Of a stretch of DNA of 64,000 nucleotides, positions 36,701 through 44,420 are shown piece by piece. Under the pieces are notes generated by a model that had not been told where the DNA came from, did no database searches, and saw nothing but the letters and a program-made list of their open reading frames with translations. Made by a program: the position numbers and the translations under genes. Source of the DNA: Ferrimonas sediminicola. Lineage in GTDB: Bacteria; Pseudomonadota; Gammaproteobacteria; Enterobacterales; Shewanellaceae. The stretch's first letter is position 1, and every line of letters starts with the position of its first letter. The stretch lies in NCBI RefSeq assembly GCF_005116715.1, contig NZ_SWCI01000004.1:186001-250000 (forward strand). Reading direction: 5' to 3'.

Positions 36701-37370
36701 TGCCAACTCGGTGAGCTTTGACGACATCGAGCTCTTCGCCGACGACGGCCGAGAGCAGTCTATTGCCACCCTGCATATGCTGCGCCAGCAGATAGAGCGC
36801 GCCGGCAACCACAACTTCGCCCTGTCCGACTTTGTGGCACCCAAAGAGAGCGGTAAGCACGACTACATGGGCGCCTTCGCGGTGACCGCCGGCATCGGCA
36901 TCGAGCCCCATGTAGAGCGGTTCGAAGCCGCCGGCGACGACTACAGCGCCATCATGATCAAGGCCCTGGCGGATCGGCTGGCGGAGGCCCTGGCGGAGCG
37001 GATGCACGAGAGGGTACGCAAGGAGTTTTGGGGCTATGACGCCGGGGAGCAGCTGGATAACGAGTCGCTGATCCGCGAGCGCTACAAGGGGATCCGTCCC
37101 GCCCCGGGCTATGCCGCCTGTCCGGATCACACCGAGAAGGGTACCCTGTGGCAGCTGTTGCGACCGGACCATCACATCGGCCTCAACATCACCGAGAGCT
37201 TCGCCATGTACCCCACGGCGGCGGTCTCCGGCTGGTACTTTGCCCACCCCGAGTCCCGCTACTTCGGCGTGACTGACATTGCAGAAGATCAGCTGCAGGA
37301 CTACGCCCGGCGCAAGGGCTGGAGCGAGGAGCAGGCACGCAAGTGGCTGGCGCCCCTACTGCACGGCTGA
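33705..37370 (+). CDS. metH: Cobalamin-dependent methionine synthase MetH
   Basis: MetH (1221 aa) transfers methyl from 5-methyltetrahydrofolate to homocysteine through cobalamin. Modules in order: homocysteine domain (about 1-325, zinc cysteines in GLNCALG and [10 protein letters not shown]), pterin domain (about 350-640), cobalamin domain with the DVHDIGKNI motif (DxHxxG, His as lower cobalt ligand) near 755, and the reactivation domain binding AdoMet ([12 protein letters not shown] and [15 protein letters not shown]). Length equals E. coli MetH. It is monocistronic, with a terminator after it, met boxes before it and an arsR gene diverging. Confidence 0.97.
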   Translation: MATTLQQLLAQRILILDGAMGTMIQGHRLEEEDYRGERFANWPCQIKGNNDLLSLTQPEIIAGIHRAYLEAGADIIETNTFNSTTIAMADYQMEALSREINFESARLARQVADDVARETGVPRFVAGVLGPTNRTCSISPDVNDPGYRNISFDHLVAAFHESAQALVEGGADLLLVETVFDTLNAKAALFAIDTLFEELGRPLPVMISGTITDASGRTLTGQTTEAFYNSLTHIQPVAIGLNCALGPKELSPYVEELARISEFPVSAHPNAGLPNEFGEYDETPEQMAAIIGQWAAEGWLNIVGGCCGTTPEHISAIKAAVDQHSPRRTPAIPVACRLAGLEPCTIDADALFVNVGERTNVTGSARFLRLIKEGDYETALSVARQQVENGAQIIDINMDEGMLDGVTAMERFLKLIASEPEIARVPIMIDSSKWEVIEAGLKCIQGKGVVNSISLKEGEQAFIHQAKLIRRYGAAAIVMAFDEQGQADTYERKVAICTRAYRVLTDKVGFPPQDIIFDPNIFAIATGIEEHDNYAVDFIEATRTIKQTLPHAMISGGVSNVSFSFRGNNPVREAIHAVFLYHAIHAGLTMGIVNAGQLAIYDDIPDELRERVEDVVLNRRPDGTERLLAVAEEYRGDGAAEADPREAEWRSWPVTKRLEHALVKGITDFIEEDTEQARLEAEAPLQVIEGPLMDGMNVVGDLFGDGKMFLPQVVKSARVMKQAVAYLTPYIEESKQEVSSAGKIVMATVKGDVHDIGKNIVAVVLQCNGYEVVDLGVMVPVEKIIETAVAESADAIGMSGLITPSLDEMIHNVKAFQRAGLEIPCFIGGATTSKIHTAVKIHQHYPQGAIYVPDASRTVPVVAKLIDQKQRKGFVEQVYNEYSELKARREAQGRRKTLVSLEQARANRNAIDWDNYQPCKPKQTGIRVFKAYPLTDLLERIDWTPFFRSWGLHGRFPDILEDPRVGEEASELYANGRKMLETIIDQQWLRAAAVIGLFPANSVSFDDIELFADDGREQSIATLHMLRQQIERAGNHNFALSDFVAPKESGKHDYMGAFAVTAGIGIEPHVERFEAAGDDYSAIMIKALADRLAEALAERMHERVRKEFWGYDAGEQLDNESLIRERYKGIRPAPGYAACPDHTEKGTLWQLLRPDHHIGLNITESFAMYPTAAVSGWYFAHPESRYFGVTDIAEDQLQDYARRKGWSEEQARKWLAPLLHG

Positions 37371-37384
37371 ACAGACAGATCATC

Positions 37385-37411
37385 AAGGGCGCCTGAGGCG
37401 CCCTTATTTTT
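37385..37411 (+). terminator. Intrinsic terminator after metH
   Basis: 9-bp stem AAGGGCGCC/GGCGCCCTT, 3-base loop, then ATTTTT. It lies between metH and the converging TetR gene. Confidence 0.9.
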
Positions 37412-37412
37412 C

Positions 37413-37973
37413 TCAGGCCCTGGCCTGCAGAGCATCCAGATAGAAGTTCAGCGGCCCCGCCAGATGAGTCTCATCCTCCAGGCCACCGCAACTGTTGCAG
37501 TGGATCGCCAGGGCAAAGCCGTGGAGATAATCCACCAGCAGAGCCATGGCATGGCCTCGCTGTGCCTTATCCAGGGACAGGGGCGCCACCGCCTGATCAA
37601 ACCGGGCCATAAACACCTGAGCCGGGCCAGTCGAGGACATTCCCAGCAGGGTTTCCAGCAAGCCACCATGGCGTCGCAGCAGGGAGAGATAACTCTGGCT
37701 CAGCCGTGCCAGCTCCTGTCGCCAGGGCTGCCCCTCGACAGGGGCGTAGATCCCCGCCACCAATTGGCAACACAGGGCCTCGAGCAGGGCGGTCTTGTTG
37801 GGGAAGTAGTGGTACAGGGCCATCACATCCACCCCCAGTTCCGCCGCCAGCTTCCTTAAACTCGGTACCTTGCCCCCCTGCCCCAGCAGTTCGGTGGCCA
37901 CCTCCAGAATACGCTCCCGAGACAGGGCCGCCCCTCCCACAGGTCGACCGCGACGTTTCTCCTTGACAGTCAA
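37413..37973 (-). CDS. TetR-family repressor
   Basis: A 186-aa TetR-type regulator with the N-terminal helix-turn-helix (RERILEVATELLG...SLRKLAAELGVDVMALYHYFPNKTALLEAL). The C-terminal domain carries a CNSCGG pair, ligand unknown. It begins with TTG, preceded by GGAG at 6 bases. It diverges from a DHFR-fold reductase gene, and a perfect 15-base palindrome lies between, so it probably represses that gene and itself. Confidence 0.88.
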   Translation of the reverse strand: MTVKEKRRGRPVGGAALSRERILEVATELLGQGGKVPSLRKLAAELGVDVMALYHYFPNKTALLEALCCQLVAGIYAPVEGQPWRQELARLSQSYLSLLRRHGGLLETLLGMSSTGPAQVFMARFDQAVAPLSLDKAQRGHAMALLVDYLHGFALAIHCNSCGGLEDETHLAGPLNFYLDALQARA

Positions 37974-38003
37974 AACTCACTCCAGCTAGTCTGAAAAAAG
38001 AAT

Positions 38004-38018
38004 TTCTACAGTGTAGAA
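38004..38018. promoter_or_regulatory. Palindromic operator candidate between tetR-like and reductase genes
   Basis: TTCTACA-G-TGTAGAA is a perfect 7-1-7 inverted repeat. It overlaps TAGAAT/TATAAC, which could be the -10 of the rightward gene. Position and symmetry fit a TetR dimer site. Confidence 0.65.
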
Positions 38019-38064
38019 TATAACCCTGTGGATGCCAAGTGCTACTCGGATAGTGGGAGAGAAC

Positions 38065-38592
38065 ATGAGTAACATCGTCTTTATCGGAACCAGCCTGGAC
38101 AACTACATCGCCGACAAGAGCGGCGGGCTGGAGTGGCTGACCGCCCTGCCCAACCCGGAACAGGACGACTGTGGCTTCGCCGAATTTATGGCATCGGTGG
38201 ATGCCCTGGTGATGGGACGCAACACCTTCGAAACCGTGTGCGGCTTCGGCGGAGAGTGGCCCTACAGCAAGCCGGTGTTTGTCCTGAGCCGCACCCTGCA
38301 ACTCCTTCCCGATACACTAAAAGGCAAGGCCGAGCTGATTCAGGGCTCACCGGGTGAGGTGGTTCGCCAGCTCAATGACAGAGGCTTTAAACGGCTCTAC
38401 ATCGATGGCGGAAAAACGATTCAGAGCTTCCTTGAGGCGGATCTCATCGATGAGATGATCATCAGCCAGCTGCCAGTGTTGCTGGGCGGAGGTACAGCGC
38501 TGTTTGGTGAGCTGGCCAAACCTAGGTGGTTTAAGCTGGTTGAGTCCAAACTGCTGCTCGGCTCCATCGTCATGAACCATTACCGGCGCTGA
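38065..38592 (+). CDS. DHFR-fold reductase (RibD C-terminal-like)
   Basis: A 175-aa protein of the RibD_C/dihydrofolate-reductase-like family (YyaP/YwjB type): IVFIGTSLDNYIADKSGGLEWL at the start, GRNTFETV, the nucleotide-binding RLYIDGGKTIQSFL and ISQLPVLLGGG. Such proteins are NADPH-dependent reductases of unknown substrate. The ATG at 38065 has GGGAGAGA upstream; the 11-codon longer frame runs through the promoter. A divergent TetR gene and operator suggest induction by a small molecule. Confidence 0.85.
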   Translation: MSNIVFIGTSLDNYIADKSGGLEWLTALPNPEQDDCGFAEFMASVDALVMGRNTFETVCGFGGEWPYSKPVFVLSRTLQLLPDTLKGKAELIQGSPGEVVRQLNDRGFKRLYIDGGKTIQSFLEADLIDEMIISQLPVLLGGGTALFGELAKPRWFKLVESKLLLGSIVMNHYRR

Positions 38593-38596
38593 CCCG

Positions 38597-38977
38597 CTAG
38601 CCTGAAAGGCTCAACACCCACATGGGGGGCAAGAGCAGTGTTTCCAGTAACACCAGCCACATCAGGTCGGAACCTCCTGGTGTAAGCTGACGCCTCAAAG
38701 CCCCCAACTCTCCCCGGTTCATGGCCAGCTCGAACAGCAGGGTCATCAATAGCCAGGCGGCGCCCACCAACAGGGCCTGCGCCACTGAAGCCAGCGCCAG
38801 CCAGGGCAGCAACCCGCAGATCACCAGGGCGACCCACGACATCAGCACAGCGCCGCTCACTCGCTGGGCCCGCACCTCACCGAGTGCGGTGCTGAGCCAC
38901 CTCTGGCGAACACCACCGTTGAGCACTGCCCCCAGAGCCATCAGCAACCACAGGCTTACCAGCTTAAATATGATCAC
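38597..38977 (-). CDS. Small four-helix membrane protein, unknown
   Basis: A 126-aa protein with about four hydrophobic segments (2-20, 41-60, 64-85 and 104-122). GTG start with GGAGGAG 5 bases upstream, a strong ribosome-binding site that supports its reality. No family was recognised. It lies between the DHFR-like gene (convergent, 4-base gap) and DUF3157 (divergent). Confidence 0.6.
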   Translation of the reverse strand: MIIFKLVSLWLLMALGAVLNGGVRQRWLSTALGEVRAQRVSGAVLMSWVALVICGLLPWLALASVAQALLVGAAWLLMTLLFELAMNRGELGALRRQLTPGGSDLMWLVLLETLLLPPMWVLSLSG

Positions 38978-39119
38978 TACTGCTCCTCCCGAGCCACCCG
39001 GCGGCTGACAGATTATCCGCTGACCGGGCCAGCTGCCTTGAGGTGCTCCCGCCCCCCGGTGCAGCCTCAGATCCTTTCTGATACTCTGGGACCAGATTCA
39101 CTTCAAGGACACAAAAAAC

Positions 39120-39737
39120 ATGCCAATCAAACCCTTTGCCGCCATGTTGGCACTGATGATGGGCTTCTCCGTCCAGGCCGCCGACCAGGTGGTCACCCTG
39201 GAGGATGGCCGCAAGGTGATACTCCATGATGATTTCACCTGGCAGTATCTGGCTCCGGAGACCCCCAGGGCCGACCAAGCTGCCAAGCCTCTGACGCCGG
39301 AGGCCGCCAGCGCCATTCCTGCCCTGCCCAAGGCTGCTGCCCAGCCCAAGACAAAGACGATGCCCAAGAAGCCGCTGTCCAGCGGCGTCATCGTCCGTCC
39401 CGGCGAGGCCAAGGATGTGATGCAGCTGTCCGACTTCGGTCTGGATGCCCTGCTGGGCCGGGCCCGTTATGAAGGGGGCGAGCTGATCATCCCAACTTCG
39501 GTCACCAACCAGGGGCGTGAGGCGATCATTCAGGTGGATGTCCGCGTCACCGTGATGGACGAATTCGGCCAGGTGCTGGGGCGCGAGACCCTACCCCTGT
39601 GGCGCTCCATCAAGCGGATGGCCGACACCTACCTGCGTCCCGGCACCAGCAAAGCGGGACTGGAGCTGCGCATGGCGGTGGAGAAACGCGATCTGTACCA
39701 ACTGCAGGTGGAGATCGACCAGGTGGAAACCCGCTAA
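39120..39737 (+). CDS. DUF3157 family exported protein
   Basis: A 205-aa protein with a signal peptide (about 1-20, ending VQA), then an SH3-like start VVTLEDGRKVILHDDFTWQY typical of DUF3157, a Pro/Lys/Ala-rich linker (about 50-85) and a beta-rich domain (about 95-205). Known mainly from Shewanella, Vibrio and relatives; function unknown. ATG start. It converges with the following heme protein gene. Confidence 0.8.
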   Translation: MPIKPFAAMLALMMGFSVQAADQVVTLEDGRKVILHDDFTWQYLAPETPRADQAAKPLTPEAASAIPALPKAAAQPKTKTMPKKPLSSGVIVRPGEAKDVMQLSDFGLDALLGRARYEGGELIIPTSVTNQGREAIIQVDVRVTVMDEFGQVLGRETLPLWRSIKRMADTYLRPGTSKAGLELRMAVEKRDLYQLQVEIDQVETR

Positions 39738-39767
39738 CCCCAGAAGGATCACCGGGGTTTCCCCGGA

Positions 39768-40319
39768 CTAGAGCCGGCGGCTGACACTAAATCCCCCGCG
39801 CAGTTCCCCCAACTGGTAGCCGGTGGCCTGATCATCGGGGTAGTGGCGACGGATCGCCTCGAGTACCCCGGGATCGATCTGCTCACCGTGACACTGCAGA
39901 CACACCTTGTCGATCACGATCCCCTTCATCAGCCGGAACTCCCCAGGGCCGTGTTTTTCGGTCACCAGGGCGGCTGCATCGGCACCCGCCGCCAGTTGGG
40001 CTTCAAATCCCGCCAACACCTGAGCTTCCCACGGGTCCGCCACAGCGGTCGCGCCGTTTCTTGGCTTCAGGCTGACCCGGCTCAACCGCCAGCCACTCTG
40101 CTGGCTGAGCCGGGCGGCGATCAGCGGCGCCTGGCTGGCACACACCTCCACCGCCGCCCTGGGGCCACCGGACTGCATAGCCGCCTTCAGGCTGGGCTTG
40201 AGGGTCGCGCCGAACTGGCTGATCAACGCCATCCCCTGCTGCTTCAGATCCAGAGAGTCTGTCGCCCAGACTCCCTGGCTTATCAATGACATCAGCCCTA
40301 AGGCCATGACTCTCTTCAT
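39768..40319 (-). CDS. DUF3365 (Tll0287-like) monoheme c-type protein
   Basis: A 183-aa periplasmic protein with a signal peptide (about 1-19). A single heme c motif CLQCH sits at 140-144, near the end, in a Tll0287-like domain; C60 in VEVCASQAP is also characteristic. Homologues act as small electron carriers or heme-based sensors; the partner here is not evident. It is not in an operon. Confidence 0.83.
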   Translation of the reverse strand: MKRVMALGLMSLISQGVWATDSLDLKQQGMALISQFGATLKPSLKAAMQSGGPRAAVEVCASQAPLIAARLSQQSGWRLSRVSLKPRNGATAVADPWEAQVLAGFEAQLAAGADAAALVTEKHGPGEFRLMKGIVIDKVCLQCHGEQIDPGVLEAIRRHYPDDQATGYQLGELRGGFSVSRRL

Positions 40320-40696
40320 CCCTAAACTCCTTGGGTGTCCATACAGATCTGACCACTCATTATATTAGGCAATCCTTATTTAGCAAACCCTGAGGCAGAC
40401 GGCGCCTCATATGGTTCCCCCCATTTCCACAACAGGCTGGATCCCGGGATGACATATCTCCCCTACGCCCCGTTAACACCAGCTGCACCGACCACCTGGC
40501 CGCAGAAAATAAACATCAGCTGTGATTTCATTACCTTAGTTATGATCAGATCTCAATTAGCCCGGCCAGGGTTTGAAATGCGCTTTTAAAGGGAGTAAAA
40601 ACAGGCGTCATACTCGGAAAAGTGGCCATTGAAGAGCCATAGTCCTTTGAATTAATTACCTTTAAGATCAACAACCTCTTAACAAAGGCGTTACCT
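40320..40696. other. Gene-free control region before the DAACS symporter
   Basis: 377 bases between divergent genes, AT-richer than its surroundings. A short GAGGC/GCCTC hairpin lies near 40391-40408, and one CRP-like half-site TGTGA occurs near 40522. No full operator or confident promoter was recognised. Confidence 0.4.
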
Positions 40697-41953
40697 GTGC
40701 AAAAGAAAACGAGTCTGCTGAGCAACATTGGTGTTCAGGTGATTATTGCGATGATCGCCGGTACCCTGGCGGGTATTGCTCTCGGGGAGGACGCAGCGGC
40801 GTTCGCTCCGCTGGGCAGCATCTTCATTCACCTGATCAAGATGCTGGTGATCCCCCTAGTGGCTGTGGCCATCATCAGTGGCGCCGCCGGCCTGGGCAAC
40901 AGCCACGCCGCTGGCCGCGTCGGCCTCACCACCCTGGGCTTCTTCGGCCTCACTTCGGCAGTGGCAGTGGCCCTGGCCCTGGCCATGGGGGAAATTTTCC
41001 AGCCAGGCATCGGCATCGACTTCACGGCCATCGATGCCATGTACGAAGGCAACTTGGCGGAAAAGGGGCAACTGCCCACCTTCTGGGCCACCATCACCGG
41101 CATGATCCCCACCAATGTGTTCACCTCCCTGCATGATGGCAACATTCTGCAGATCCTGGTGTTCTGCCTGTTCTTCGGCATTGCCCTCTCCAAGGTGGAG
41201 TCCAGCCGAGCCAAGCCACTGATCGACGGCATCAATACCGTGGTGGACGCCTTTGTGTGGATGATCAACGTGGTGATGAAGGTGGCGCCCATCGGCGTAT
41301 TCGGCCTGATGGCGGACGCCGTGGGCACCTTCGGCTTTGCCGCACTGAGCACGGTAATGAACCTGTTTATGGTCTATGTGGCCACCATCCTGATCTACGG
41401 TTTCCTGTTCTATCCGGCGATGATCAAGACCCTGACTCGCATCCCGGTCGGCAAGTTCGTCTCCTCCATGAAGAAGCCCCAGGCCGTGGCTCTCTCCACC
41501 GCCTCCTCCATGGCCACCCTGCCGGTGACCATGGATGTGTGTGAGAAGGAACTGGGCATCCGCAACTCCACCGCCAGCTTCGTACTGCCGCTGGGCGCCA
41601 CCATCAACATGAGTGGCAATGCCATCTACTATGGTCTGGTGGCGGTATTCTTTGCCCAGGCGTTCCAGGTAGACCTGGGCCTGGGTGCCTATGTAGCCAT
41701 CATCCTTACCTCCACCCTGGGCGCCGTCGGCCAGGCCGGCGTCCCCGGCCCCTCCTTCCTGGTGGTGGCAGTACTTCTGGCCGCCGGTATCCCCATCGAG
41801 GGGCTGCCGCTGCTGTTCGCCCTGGACAGGATCTTCGACATGATCCGCACCGCACTGAACATCACCGGTGACGCAGTCTGCGCCGCCATCGTCGATGAGT
41901 TGGCCGGAGAGGAGCCCATCGAGGATGAGCAACCGGCGGAGGCACGCTCCTAA
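40697..41953 (+). CDS. Dicarboxylate/amino acid:cation symporter (DAACS family)
   Basis: A 418-aa glutamate-transporter-fold protein that imports acidic amino acids or C4-dicarboxylates with Na+ or H+. The HP1 segment ends SSMATLPVTMD, segment 7 has the unwound NMSGNAIY (usual NMDGTAIY), HP2 has STLGAVGQAGVPG, and segment 8 DRIFDMIRTALNITGDA carries the substrate-binding D and R/T. Met replaces the usual serine in HP1, and Ser-Gly replaces Asp-Gly in segment 7, so specificity may differ from GltP. GTG start, AAAGG 8 bases before. Terminator follows. Confidence 0.9.
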   Translation: MQKKTSLLSNIGVQVIIAMIAGTLAGIALGEDAAAFAPLGSIFIHLIKMLVIPLVAVAIISGAAGLGNSHAAGRVGLTTLGFFGLTSAVAVALALAMGEIFQPGIGIDFTAIDAMYEGNLAEKGQLPTFWATITGMIPTNVFTSLHDGNILQILVFCLFFGIALSKVESSRAKPLIDGINTVVDAFVWMINVVMKVAPIGVFGLMADAVGTFGFAALSTVMNLFMVYVATILIYGFLFYPAMIKTLTRIPVGKFVSSMKKPQAVALSTASSMATLPVTMDVCEKELGIRNSTASFVLPLGATINMSGNAIYYGLVAVFFAQAFQVDLGLGAYVAIILTSTLGAVGQAGVPGPSFLVVAVLLAAGIPIEGLPLLFALDRIFDMIRTALNITGDAVCAAIVDELAGEEPIEDEQPAEARS

Positions 41954-41960
41954 CCAAGAC

Positions 41961-41992
41961 ACGGGCCACCTCAGGGTGGCCCGTTTGTTTTT
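41961..41992 (+). terminator. Intrinsic terminator after the symporter gene
   Basis: 10-bp stem ACGGGCCACC/GGTGGCCCGT, loop TCAG, then TTGTTTTT. Confidence 0.88.
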
Positions 41993-42026
41993 CCCGCAAC
42001 GTCTTGCTAGATTGAAACGCCCATTC

Positions 42027-42040
42027 TAAACGGACGTTTA
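42027..42040. promoter_or_regulatory. Palindrome before the thioesterase gene
   Basis: TAAACG-GA-CGTTTA, a perfect 6-2-6 inverted repeat 9 bases before the ATG. Its AAAC-N4-GTTT core resembles sites of the fatty-acid regulator PsrA, but the outer G/C bases of that consensus are not present. Confidence 0.35.
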
Positions 42041-42048
42041 AATTTATC

Positions 42049-42495
42049 ATGGACAGTTTCATTCAGAATTTCCCCATCCACACCCCCGTCCAAGTCGCCT
42101 GGGGTGAGATGGATGCCCTGCAACACGTCAACAACACCGTCTATTTCCGCTACTTTGAGAGCGCCCGCATCGACTTCTTCGACCAGTTGGGCCTGATGGA
42201 GGAGCTCAAGCAGAGCGGAATCGGTCCCATTCTGGCGGAAACCCGCTGCCGCTTTAAGCGTCCACTGTTTTTCCCCGACCGGGTGCTGATCGGCACCCGG
42301 ATCACCGCCCTGAGCGACGACAGGTTCACCATGGAGTACCAGGTGTTCAGCCAGAGCCAGCAAGCGGTGACCTCCGTCGGCAACGCCGAGGTGGTGGTCT
42401 ACGACTTTCGGCATAATCGCAAGGCGACCCTGCCGACCCACATCCACCGGGCGCTGGAGACACACCTGGTGGCCGAGTTGGAAGCCTCAGAGTAA
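42049..42495 (+). CDS. Acyl-CoA thioesterase, 4-hydroxybenzoyl-CoA thioesterase family
   Basis: A 148-aa hotdog-fold enzyme. The active-site pattern WGEMDALQHVNNTVYFRYFE contains the catalytic Asp (D22) and the His-Val-Asn-Asn helix. YbgC-type relatives hydrolyse short- or medium-chain acyl-CoA; substrate not predictable. Single gene between a terminator and a SYLF protein gene. Confidence 0.88.
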   Translation: MDSFIQNFPIHTPVQVAWGEMDALQHVNNTVYFRYFESARIDFFDQLGLMEELKQSGIGPILAETRCRFKRPLFFPDRVLIGTRITALSDDRFTMEYQVFSQSQQAVTSVGNAEVVVYDFRHNRKATLPTHIHRALETHLVAELEASE

Positions 42496-42579
42496 CGCGG
42501 CCCCCTCCCCCGGCGGAGCACCTCTTTTTCATCCGGCGCTGGTATACTGACCCCAACCATGAATACTGGAGTAAACACC

Positions 42580-43389
42580 ATGACAACACGGGCGCTGCTG
42601 CTGACCCTGGCCACCACCCTTACCCTCAACGCCCCGGTCCTGGCCGGCTGGGAGGAGATCAAGGCCAAGGCCAGGGAGCTGGGCGAGAAAGCCTCGGAAG
42701 TGGGACAGGAGGCCTGGGCTAGCACCACTGAAGTCAGCCAGGAGGCGTGGAGCGCCACCAAGGAGTGGAGCCAGGAGACCTGGGAAGCCTCCTCCGCCTG
42801 GGCGGACGCTGCCCTGAACAGCGCCGGGGAGTGGAGTGACGAGGCTCTGGGCAAGGGCAAGACCTGGTACCATCAGGGAGAGGTCAAGCTGGAGGAGATG
42901 GTAGAGCCCAAGAGCCCCCAGCAAGCCCGGGATGCGCTGAACACCCTGTCCGAGGTCACCCTGATCAAACTGCTGACCGAGCACCCGGAGGTCAAACCCC
43001 TGTTTGACGATGCCTATGGCTACGCGGTGTTCGACTCGCGCCAATTCTCCCTGCTTCTGCACACCAACGGCGGCTCCGGGGTGGCGGTCAACCGCCACAG
43101 CGGCAGGCGCACCTACATGAACATGCTCGGCGGCGGCCTGGCTCTGGGTTTCGGGGCCAAGTTCTATCAGCAGGTGATGCTGTTTGAGGATGGGGTGAGC
43201 TACGACAAGTTCATCAACGACGGCTGGAGCGGCGGTACCGAGGCGGGGATTCTGGCCTGGAATGAGTCCGCCAAGTTTGGCCAGTCCTTCCACAACGGCG
43301 TGGCCTTCTACGTGCTCAATGAGAAGGGGCTGCTGCTGGACGCCAACATCAACGGCAGCCGTTACTGGCAGGATGGCGACCTCAACTGA
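42580..43389 (+). CDS. SYLF-domain (Ysc84-like) exported lipid-binding protein
   Basis: A 269-aa protein with a signal peptide (about 1-22). Next comes an amphipathic helical stretch (about 25-95) in which QEAW/QETW/EWS/EAS motifs repeat about every 11 residues, like apolipoprotein or LEA helices. The C-terminal SYLF domain (about 110-269) has AYGYAVFDSR, GGSGVAV and GGGLALGFGAK. SYLF domains bind phosphoinositides in eukaryotes; the bacterial role is unknown. The ATG at 42580 has GGAG at 9 bases. Confidence 0.8.
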   Translation: MTTRALLLTLATTLTLNAPVLAGWEEIKAKARELGEKASEVGQEAWASTTEVSQEAWSATKEWSQETWEASSAWADAALNSAGEWSDEALGKGKTWYHQGEVKLEEMVEPKSPQQARDALNTLSEVTLIKLLTEHPEVKPLFDDAYGYAVFDSRQFSLLLHTNGGSGVAVNRHSGRRTYMNMLGGGLALGFGAKFYQQVMLFEDGVSYDKFINDGWSGGTEAGILAWNESAKFGQSFHNGVAFYVLNEKGLLLDANINGSRYWQDGDLN

Positions 43390-43410
43390 GACCCGGGATA
43401 GCCGAGACAA

Positions 43411-43438
43411 ACAAGGGCGGAGATGACTCCGCCCTTGT
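43411..43438. terminator. Hairpin terminator between converging SYLF and RelA/SpoT-like genes
   Basis: 12-bp perfect stem ACAAGGGCGGAG/CTCCGCCCTTGT, loop ATGA. T-content after the stem is moderate on both strands, so it probably serves both genes. Confidence 0.75.
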
Positions 43439-43441
43439 TGG

Positions 43442-44212
43442 TTAACCGTAACTGACCCAGCCGGGAGGAGAGATCGCCTCCCAGGCCTGTCGATAGAGCA
43501 CCGCGGACTGCTGCCGCAGACGCTGAACCCTGGCCCGCTCAAACTCGCTCAGGGAGCGCCGTTCCGCCAGGGCCTGACGCTCTACCTCCTGGATCTGTTG
43601 ATAGAAGTCGTGCTCCGGCCCACTCTTGATGTTGGCGAAGGATCGCAGATGGATCTGCACCTCCGCCACCATCTGGCTGTCGGGCAACCGAACCAGCAGG
43701 TTCAGATCCCGGTAGCCATTGGCCTTTGGGGTAAGGAAACGGTTTTTGACTCTGACCACCTCTCCCTGGCGATCCAGCTCATGGTAGGCCCTGAGCAGGC
43801 CATCCACGTCCTCCGCCACCAATGTGGTGCGGGCCAGATCCGTCAGCAGTCTTACATCGCCATCCAGTTTGCCCTCAAGCTTTGCCAGTGCGCGCTCACG
43901 ACCTTTGACGGCGGGGACATCGGCTTGGGTTGAGGATAGATAGGCTACGCGGTGGGTCAGCATCGCCAGTTCATTCTGAGCCAGCTGTGCGCGGAGATAA
44001 AGGTTTTCGAAGTCCGAGGTCGGCTGGATCGCCGAAGCGTACTCCTGGCTGTCGATGGCCATCAGACCCGGCAGGCCCTTTTCTGCCTTGTTGGAACGCT
44101 CCAGTCCGGGGAGCTTGTCAAGAGATGTGTCGAGGGTAAGCTGAGTGGCTGCCTGGACCGGGGCCTGCCCCACCATGAACAACATCAGCGCCGTCTTTAA
44201 AAACTTGCCCAT
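43442..44212 (-). CDS. Exported RelA/SpoT-like nucleotidyltransferase-fold protein
   Basis: A 256-aa protein with a clear signal peptide (about 1-21, VQA before ATQ) and a core like the (p)ppGpp-synthetase fold. KGRERALAKLEGKL (103-116) resembles the basic substrate-binding segment. LLTDLARTTLV has D125 and R128, KNRFLTPKANGYRDLN has K156, R158, K163, N165 and Y167, and VAEVQIHL has E184 and Q186; these line up with catalytic and nucleotide-binding residues of RelA/SpoT synthetases. A charged helical tail follows. No hydrolase, TGS or ACT domain. Export is at odds with ATP/GTP use in the cytosol. Activity is unproven. Confidence 0.7.
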   Translation of the reverse strand: MGKFLKTALMLFMVGQAPVQAATQLTLDTSLDKLPGLERSNKAEKGLPGLMAIDSQEYASAIQPTSDFENLYLRAQLAQNELAMLTHRVAYLSSTQADVPAVKGRERALAKLEGKLDGDVRLLTDLARTTLVAEDVDGLLRAYHELDRQGEVVRVKNRFLTPKANGYRDLNLLVRLPDSQMVAEVQIHLRSFANIKSGPEHDFYQQIQEVERQALAERRSLSEFERARVQRLRQQSAVLYRQAWEAISPPGWVSYG

Positions 44213-44237
44213 TCAGTCTCCTTTTCCAGAAACCGGA

Positions 44238-44253
44238 CCGCCCTTATGGGCGG
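44238..44253 (-). promoter_or_regulatory. Leader hairpin of the exported RelA/SpoT-like gene
   Basis: CCGCCC-TTAT-GGGCGG, a perfect 6-bp stem directly before the AAGGAG ribosome-binding site. No T-run on either side. Could affect translation or mRNA stability. Confidence 0.3.
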
Positions 44254-44420
44254 CCCTGCTCCTACTCTCTGGGTGATAAGGGGGATTTTCAAGATCGACC
44301 GGATCACAAAAACCGCTCCTCCTCCTGTTTTTTCAGAGTTATCAGGGGTCAGAGCGGTTCCACCAGCGGGCTGAAATCGTTCAATTATTCAGGCTGTATT
44401 CAATTTCATTTGATTTAGCA

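Noticed and set aside
34326-37247. Open frame of 973 codons opposite metH
   Set aside because: Pure antisense shadow of a GC-rich gene; composition is low-complexity (H, G, V, D, L) and no family pattern appears. MetH on the other strand is certain.
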